Below, piece by piece: positions 57,985-64,000 of a DNA stretch of 64,000 nucleotides. Each line of letters starts with the position of its first letter. Within the stretch, counting starts at the first letter, position 1. Made by a program: the position numbers and the translations under genes. The stretch spans positions 6,578,446 to 6,642,445 of the forward strand of contig JAJEKV010000065.1 in NCBI GenBank assembly GCA_021234155.1, written 5' to 3'. Under the pieces are notes generated by a model. The model was not told where the DNA came from. It made no database searches and worked only from the letters and a program-made list of their open reading frames with translations. Source of the stretch: Isoetes taiwanensis. Taxonomy: Eukaryota > Streptophyta > Lycopodiopsida > Isoetales > Isoetaceae.

Positions 57985-60215
57985 ATTCCCAATATATGTG
58001 ACTGTGTACAAGATCCTGCATTTTGTAGATCACACTTAAAAGGCACTCATGAACCGGGTCTACGTGGAGATGATCTCTCTCGGCATACCATGGAGCTGAA
58101 GATTTCCTTGGTGAAGAAGGCGTATCTAAAGAGGCTGTGTCGGTGGTCTGCAAGGCACAAAAGTGTACCATCTTACGACAACTTGTCGACCCGCGACCAT
58201 CAGGGCATCGCACTACTCTTCTTGTCCTCGGCTGACCACATTTATGAAGTCCATCTTGATGACTTCCCACTTGGCCGTTAAACCTTTACTAATGGTTCCA
58301 ATGCTCACGCCTCACAGGTCGAAGGCGCTCTGCCTTCATCTGGCGACACGGTGACATTCTTTGATGTAGCGAGCTATGCAGCCTCTTCATCACACGGCCA
58401 ATAATAAGCTAGCTGCGCACTTTGGAAATATGTCTTCATAAATCTGCGTGGCGGCTATTGAAATTTGTTGTGAATGTCGTGAGAATCAACTTCCTCCTCA
58501 CGATGATTAGAGCACACACAACTTATTCTTCTCGAATATGAGTTACCTTCCTTCTTAAAATTCTTGAAGGTCTCCCTCTCATATACCCATTCTTGCCTCC
58601 TTGCACAAACTTCGCCCACTTCCTTGAAGTGCATGCATCCGGCAAGGTTTCTTGATCTTCAAAGTCGTGGTGAGAAGTCGAAGTGCATTATGATGGACTC
58701 TTGTTATCGAAGGATGCCTTGAAAGCACATACGCTACCACATTGAGCTTCCTCGGCTTATAAACTATATCAAAGTCATATTCTTGAGGAACTCCATCCAC
58801 CTTATTTGCCTCGGTTGAGATGTAGTTGCGTAATTTATGTTAGACTCACGATGTCCGTGTCAAGCGGAACTTCCTCCCCAGCGAGGTAGTGCCTCCAAAT
58901 TCTTAGTGCTCGGCAGTACCAAGCAATAACTTGATCGTAGTCGATGGCCAGCGTTTGAAATGCGTTCATCTTAGAGAGTCATAGCCACTACTGCGCTCTT
59001 CACGCGTCGACCTTTGCACGGCAATTTTACTTGCATGCATTTGCCACAAGTTTTGTCCTTCAAGTTTTACTTGCATGGATTCGCCCGACTAGTCATTCAA
59101 GATAAGCCCACACAAGTCTTGCGGTCGACTTTCCGTACTCTGACACCATCGTCCCTAACGTGCTGGCGTGGTGAAAATTAAAATGGAGGCGGAACCCCAC
59201 AGGAGATCTTTGTGATGAGGCCCAATATGCCGGAAGAAAAGGAACTCAAGCGAAGAAGTTACACCGCGATTTGAGACTCAATTGGCTTCATCGACTGTCC
59301 AGACTTACCCAATTTGAAGTGCGGTGACGGAGATTCTTCTTATGCGCCTTCACCACCAGCAAACAGTACTTTTCTTCCTGCGCCCATTGCACGGTGAGGC
59401 AACTATATATAGGCTTCGGGGCCCTTTACGCTCTGTGGTCATAAGAAATTGGCTTCCAATACCCAGAGCCAAGCCATTACGGTCAATCGTGATCCTCGCG
59501 CCATTCTTTGTTTTTTGCCACGACATTGGCTGTGGATGAACTTGAATGTTGGTTGCCAGATTAGCTACTTGACCTTCCTCAGGAATCGCTTGAAGGCTGC
59601 TTCTTACGGTAATCCTAATCCCCATTAGCACTACGGTATAGAGCTGAACACAGTATGATCTGAAATCACGAATGTTCTGCGGGGATCAAGCTCTTAGTTT
59701 TAGACTTTTATCAAACTCTTGTATCAAATTTTTATGTAATTTTAATATGGCATTTTCAATGCGCCATTTATTAATATAATATTGTCTCGGGTTGCTTGCA
59801 TTTTGAGTATGCAATTTTCTTGCCAGTATTTTTGTTCTTTGTATAGCACTTGGGTCATATCTATTCTTGCAAATTGTCTTGAGACCATGCGCGGGCAATA
59901 GCCCATGGCATATGCCTCGGATGCGGGTAAGCCTCACACTGAACAGAGTTGATACTCATCAGCGTCCTTTCACGGTGATCTCGAGCTTATGTGTTGTAGA
60001 CCAATCCTCCCCCAAATAGCTTTTGAATGTGGTCTGAGATCTGGCCTTTGAGAGAATCCACCACCACCTGACCACGCGCACCTTCTGCCAGGCACCCGAC
60101 TTGCAGTGCATGCCGCATAAAAATGCCATGCCAAGCGACATAGAAGTCTTCTTCGACAATGCTTCACGTCTTCGGGCCAGAGCACCTCGAGATGCCGGAA
60201 TCATGGTGTAAAATT
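57985..60215 (-). pseudogene. Ty3/gypsy pol fragment, minus strand (copy D)
   Basis: Minus-strand frames give an RNase H end (YDFDIVYKPRKLNVVAYVLS at 58,780-58,725) and integrase further left (58,270-57,983: KMVHFCALQTTDTA and neighbours), in the right order for one element. Integrase zinc-finger and mid-parts lie around 58,300-58,600 in broken frames. The stretch 58,900-60,215 should be upstream pol but shows only unassigned open pieces. Confidence 0.6.
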
Positions 60216-60229
60216 AGTCACCATGCTAA

Positions 60230-63200
60230 GAATGATAAGAATGCGCATAAGGCCGAGTAGACCGACTATTACCCGGCATATGGAAGAACATGAAATTAGC
60301 CTGCCCAGGTTTGATGGTAAGTCAGGGGAGAGTCTTAATGTAGAATCTGGTTAAGATGAGATGAAAGAATTTGGTAAATCATATGGTATGACCAAGAAGG
60401 ATCTGAGGTAAAATTAGCCACTACCAACCTCCACCGAGGTGCAGCCCGAGGTAGTGGAAAGGTTATCTTTAGGGCAAAGCATTTAGGCGAGGAAGCGGTA
60501 TAAGTTCAAGAAGTTTGCAAAGGCCTTTAAGTCACGCATATGTACCCGCGTGCACTGAAGTGACAATAGATCTGGGGACCTTCTATAGGTTGGGCGGCAC
60601 GTAATAGGTCTGAGCCTATCTTACGTGAGTTCATGCTGGCAGGGCTTTATGTCTTAGGGTAGAATGAGAAAGAGGCGGTCGAAGGATATATTGAGGGTTG
60701 GCACCATCAATTAAGAATGGTAAAGGCCATAGACCTAAAGTCATTGCTTGAGAGGCTAGAGGCCTAAGGCATTGAGCCTGCGAGGAGGACATACCAAAGA
60801 ACGATTATGTCAGCCTCTTATTCACGGCCTAAGCCCTTACACCTTAGTATAAGCCTACGTTCTCAAGTCACAGGCCCCCTCGTGAAAACTTCGTATGGTA
60901 GGCGGGGATAAGAAGGTTACCTTCAACATGTAGGATAAAGTAGAATAATATGGGCAACTCAGTCCGGGGAACTTTACGGTCTATTCCCAAAGGGCTGCGT
61001 GAGCGACTCATAAAGATAAGGCATGTTTGGTATATCGCCGGAACATATGATCGCGAGAATCGCCTCTATGTTACACAAAGCGGCTCAATTGGCGATGGGA
61101 GCCTTGATTGGGATGATCTGGAGTCTCCACCACTGCTGAGACGAGGAGGGCCATGAGTATATACGCGGTCGTCTCATATTTTTGCGACTATTGAAGCGGC
61201 AATCTTGAAAGTCGACCCTACTTAGTTATTTACGCTATAGGCGGAGGGTAGGCAGTAAGCCCTTTGTTATTCTTATGGATATGGGTAGTACCCATAATTT
61301 TGCTTCTCCCGAATGGCCAGTGTTGAATCTTGAGACTTTAAAGATCAGGGCCAGCGACACATTACCTTGGCTGATGGTAAAAGATCGGACATACAAATGG
61401 TAGTCGCATTATACTCAATATCTCACGGTACTAAGGTGCAACCCGGTTGCTTTAGATGCTTAGAGCTAATGGACATCGGCAAATATGATCTTATTAATAG
61501 GCATGGAATTCTTAGCATGCTGCTAAAGCCCCAACATAGGCTGCGAGAAGCGAGAAGTGACCTTCAACTGGCGGCTAATGGGCAGTAACTATTAAGGTGA
61601 TCCATTGAAGACCCAATTATCGCGATCCACGTATGCATTAGGCCGGTTAGATAAGGCTATCTACGCCAAGGATAAAGATTACTGGTGTCGGACACTGCCT
61701 CCATTGTGAGTCAGGATGCTAAGCGGAAGGAGGTAGTGGATGCATTACGAGAGAAACATTGCTAGTCTTCTTAGAGAATTTAAGGATCTTTTCGGATGAG
61801 ATCGGAAGCTTCACTCCTTCAGTGGTGGAGTGTGAAATGGCTTTGGAACGGTGTTACTAAGCCTACGGTCGGTAGCCGTCTGCTATGAGTCATCAGGGTT
61901 GAGTGGCTTAAAAAGCAACTCCAAGTTGTGAACCTAGGTTTCATGATAGTGTTTCTGCTTTTGGTGCGTATTCTCTTTGTTAAAGAAGGATGATGGCTCC
62001 ATGAGGATGTGTATTGATTATAGGCAACTCCATGGCTTGTCACGATCAAAACCCGTACTCATGGACCAATTGCAAAGGAGCGAATACTTCTCAAAGATTG
62101 ACTTACGCTTCGGGGTATAAATTGAGGATAAGAATAAAGGGATGACATCCATGTCACATAGCCAGAGTACTAGATCACGGGCATTATGAATTCACTTGGA
62201 TTATGCGCTTTTCGACCTTCGCAGCTCAGATTACTTTTATGCGGTTGATGAATGATGTCTTCAGGAATACTTGGATGATTTTATTTGTTATCTTCTTTGG
62301 CCGACATTCTCATCTATAGTAAAACCCTTGAGGAGCATGGAGAGCAACACCTTAGATTGGCAGCCTTGCGCGAGAGAATTGAGGCGTCACCGACTCTTTG
62401 CAAGTTCTCAAGTGCATGTTTGCCACATAGAAGGTGAATTATTTGGGGCATGTTCTGGGGAAATTTGTCAAGGATTTTGCCAATTCGCGAGGCCCTTTGG
62501 CCAGGCAACACAAAGCATGAAAAGTGAAGATTGGGTAGAACCTTTGGAAGGCGAAGATCGAGGCAAGCTTCGGAAACTTAAGGATGCTTTTGACTTAGTG
62601 CGTAATCCTCATTGCGGACGGGAGAAAGATAGTGGTAGCAACGGATGCGCGATGGAATTGCTCTGGGAGGAGGAGTCCCTATGCACGAGGAGGAGGGTTG
62701 TGCATATGATTCTAAGAAGATGAATGAGACATAACTTGACGATACCCCACACCCGCGTCCGGGAACTTTTGGCGTTGTCGCGGTTTCTGCGGATATGGAG
62801 ACAACACCTTCGATTGAGACACGGATCACGAGTCTCCGTTATCTTTCTACTGACCAAATCTCAATCTCAGATGAGAGAAGATGGATGGAGTTTCTTAGAA
62901 GAGTATGATTTTGGGATCATGTATGGCCAGGGTAAGCCTGATGTGATTTCAGGATGCTTTATCGCGCTGCATCCCTTGGTAACAGCACCCATTGTAATGC
63001 AATTTCCGCTCACCGGTGAGTTGGGAAAGCAAATAGAACAAACCATAGCCACGGATCGAGTAGTGAAGTGTGGAACGATTTGACCAAGGAGGCTTCCGGA
63101 CCGGATAAGGGCGTGAGCTTTCGCTCTTATAAGAAGGAGGGGCAATTTGCTTTATTACAAGACAAGTTGTGTGTACACAGAGACCGGTCAAGTAAACTTA

Positions 63201-64000
63201 TTCTTCATGATACACACAAAAGAGCCCTATGAAATTTGGTTATCTGAGGTTTCATGAACCTATTTTTAAGATTAGTTCGACTATTTTGTGATATGAAGAA
63301 GAACATTGCCGGACCATTAGCGGTGTCGATGCGTAGGCCGGACTAGTAGAAGCGATTGATGATTCGAGGAGAATTTAGCCGTGGATGTGCCCAGCGCCAA
63401 ATGGGAGGTGATAACCATGGATTTTTATTGTGGGCCTTCCACGCGTACCCTAAAGTGGATATGATGCTTTAATGGTAGTGATTCGACAAGTTGTGAAGAT
63501 GGCTCATTTCTTGCCATGTAAGCACCCGCAGAACCGGCCTTGGACCGCGACCTTGTTGTGAAAATCTTGATTACATGGGATACCCGCGGTAATGCGTATG
63601 CATTAGGGATCCCAAGTTTGTAAAGAATTGCGTGCGGAAGATTTCTTTGCCACCATTGAACAAATCGCTAGCATGAGTACGGCATATCATCCCTCGAGAC
63701 GGATGGACAAGCAGAAGCGCACCAGCAGCATCATAGAAGATATGTTACTTGAGAAAGCTATGTGTGGAAGTAAAAAGCAATCTCGGTGGTAGTATATCTA
63801 TTGATGGGGATTTTGCTTATAGCGATTATAAGCAGTCTTCTAGAATGTCTCCTTTTCATGATAAATTATAGCTATCAATACCTAACTCTCAGAACCTGGC
63901 ATAATCTGTTTTCTAAAAAGTGGAGGTCTCCAACAACTCCTTTTGAAATCTGAGGAGTTTGAGTAGAAGTTAAATTAGTACATTTATTGGTATAGCGTAG
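60230..64000 (+). pseudogene. Ty3/gypsy gag-pol copy B2, cut by right edge
   Basis: Parallel to B1 over its length and includes more gag (60,300-60,760, resembling the element A gag around the NVE-SWLDEM-like and YGMTKKD blocks). Protease LMDMGSTHNFA near 61,275. RT 61,960-62,330 with MRMCIDYRQL and a catalytic box near 62,295. RNase H about 62,600-62,960 (YDFGIMYGQGKPD). Integrase from 63,150 to the edge (PFHDKL-like near 63,870). Frames are broken at a similar rate to B1 but at different places. Confidence 0.8.

Noticed and set aside
27837-64000. Ty1/copia elements
   Set aside because: I looked for copia order (integrase before RT) and motifs; all pol fragments have RT before integrase, as in Ty3/gypsy.

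Overview
The window looks like nuclear DNA of a land plant with a large, repeat-rich genome. The evidence is an intact eight-exon gene for proteasome subunit RPN7 with plant-like compact introns, plant-type hAT transposase sequence (BED finger plus DUF659), Ty3/gypsy elements with chromodomains, L1-type LINEs with DUF4283 ORF1, and PBS sites complementary to plant tRNAs. A fern, lycophyte or other large-genome plant would fit, but the sequence alone does not settle the lineage. Frames, exon joints and repeat pairings were read by eye; no search was run.

Layout. 1-2.4 kb: a hAT transposase gene on the minus strand, running off the left edge. 3.0-5.3 kb: minus-strand exon-like open stretches of an unidentified gene, with a tandem duplication and a GTAC-rich palindromic zone. 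6.27-9.31 kb: RPN7, the only clearly intact cellular gene. 10.5-14.7 kb: LINE and SINE debris (a LINE ORF2 3' end, a tRNA-derived SINE, an L1 ORF1, a second LINE 3' tail). 14,727-19,057: a young non-autonomous LTR retrotransposon with 5-bp target duplication, tRNA-Asp-type PBS and polypurine tract. 20.15-33.7 kb: a large Ty3/gypsy chromovirus-like element with 1.5-kb LTRs and an initiator-Met PBS. Between its PBS and gag it carries two extra open regions (here X1 and X2), each preceded by repeated 67-nt hairpins and a TATAAATAG box. A poly(A) retroposon interrupts X2, and a 100-N gap lies near the 3' LTR. 33.7-35.6 kb: a LINE with a microsatellite tail. 37.1-42.6 kb: a minus-strand L1. 45.0-47.8 kb: a 590-bp direct-repeat pair. 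47.8-64 kb: four more damaged gypsy copies (three plus, one minus) and a piece of a relative of the young LTR element.

From about 27.8 kb onward coding frames break every few tens of bases. When paralogous copies are compared, A/T-rich words stay identical while G+C-containing words are changed or missing. This may reflect poor consensus quality in methylated repeats as much as true decay, so no gene after 27.8 kb should be taken as confidently intact or dead.

The most unusual item is the hairpin-TATA-ORF cassette pair inside the large gypsy element, whose first ORF starts with ARTKQT, the histone H3 N-terminus, followed by GRGK, as in the H4 and H2A tails.
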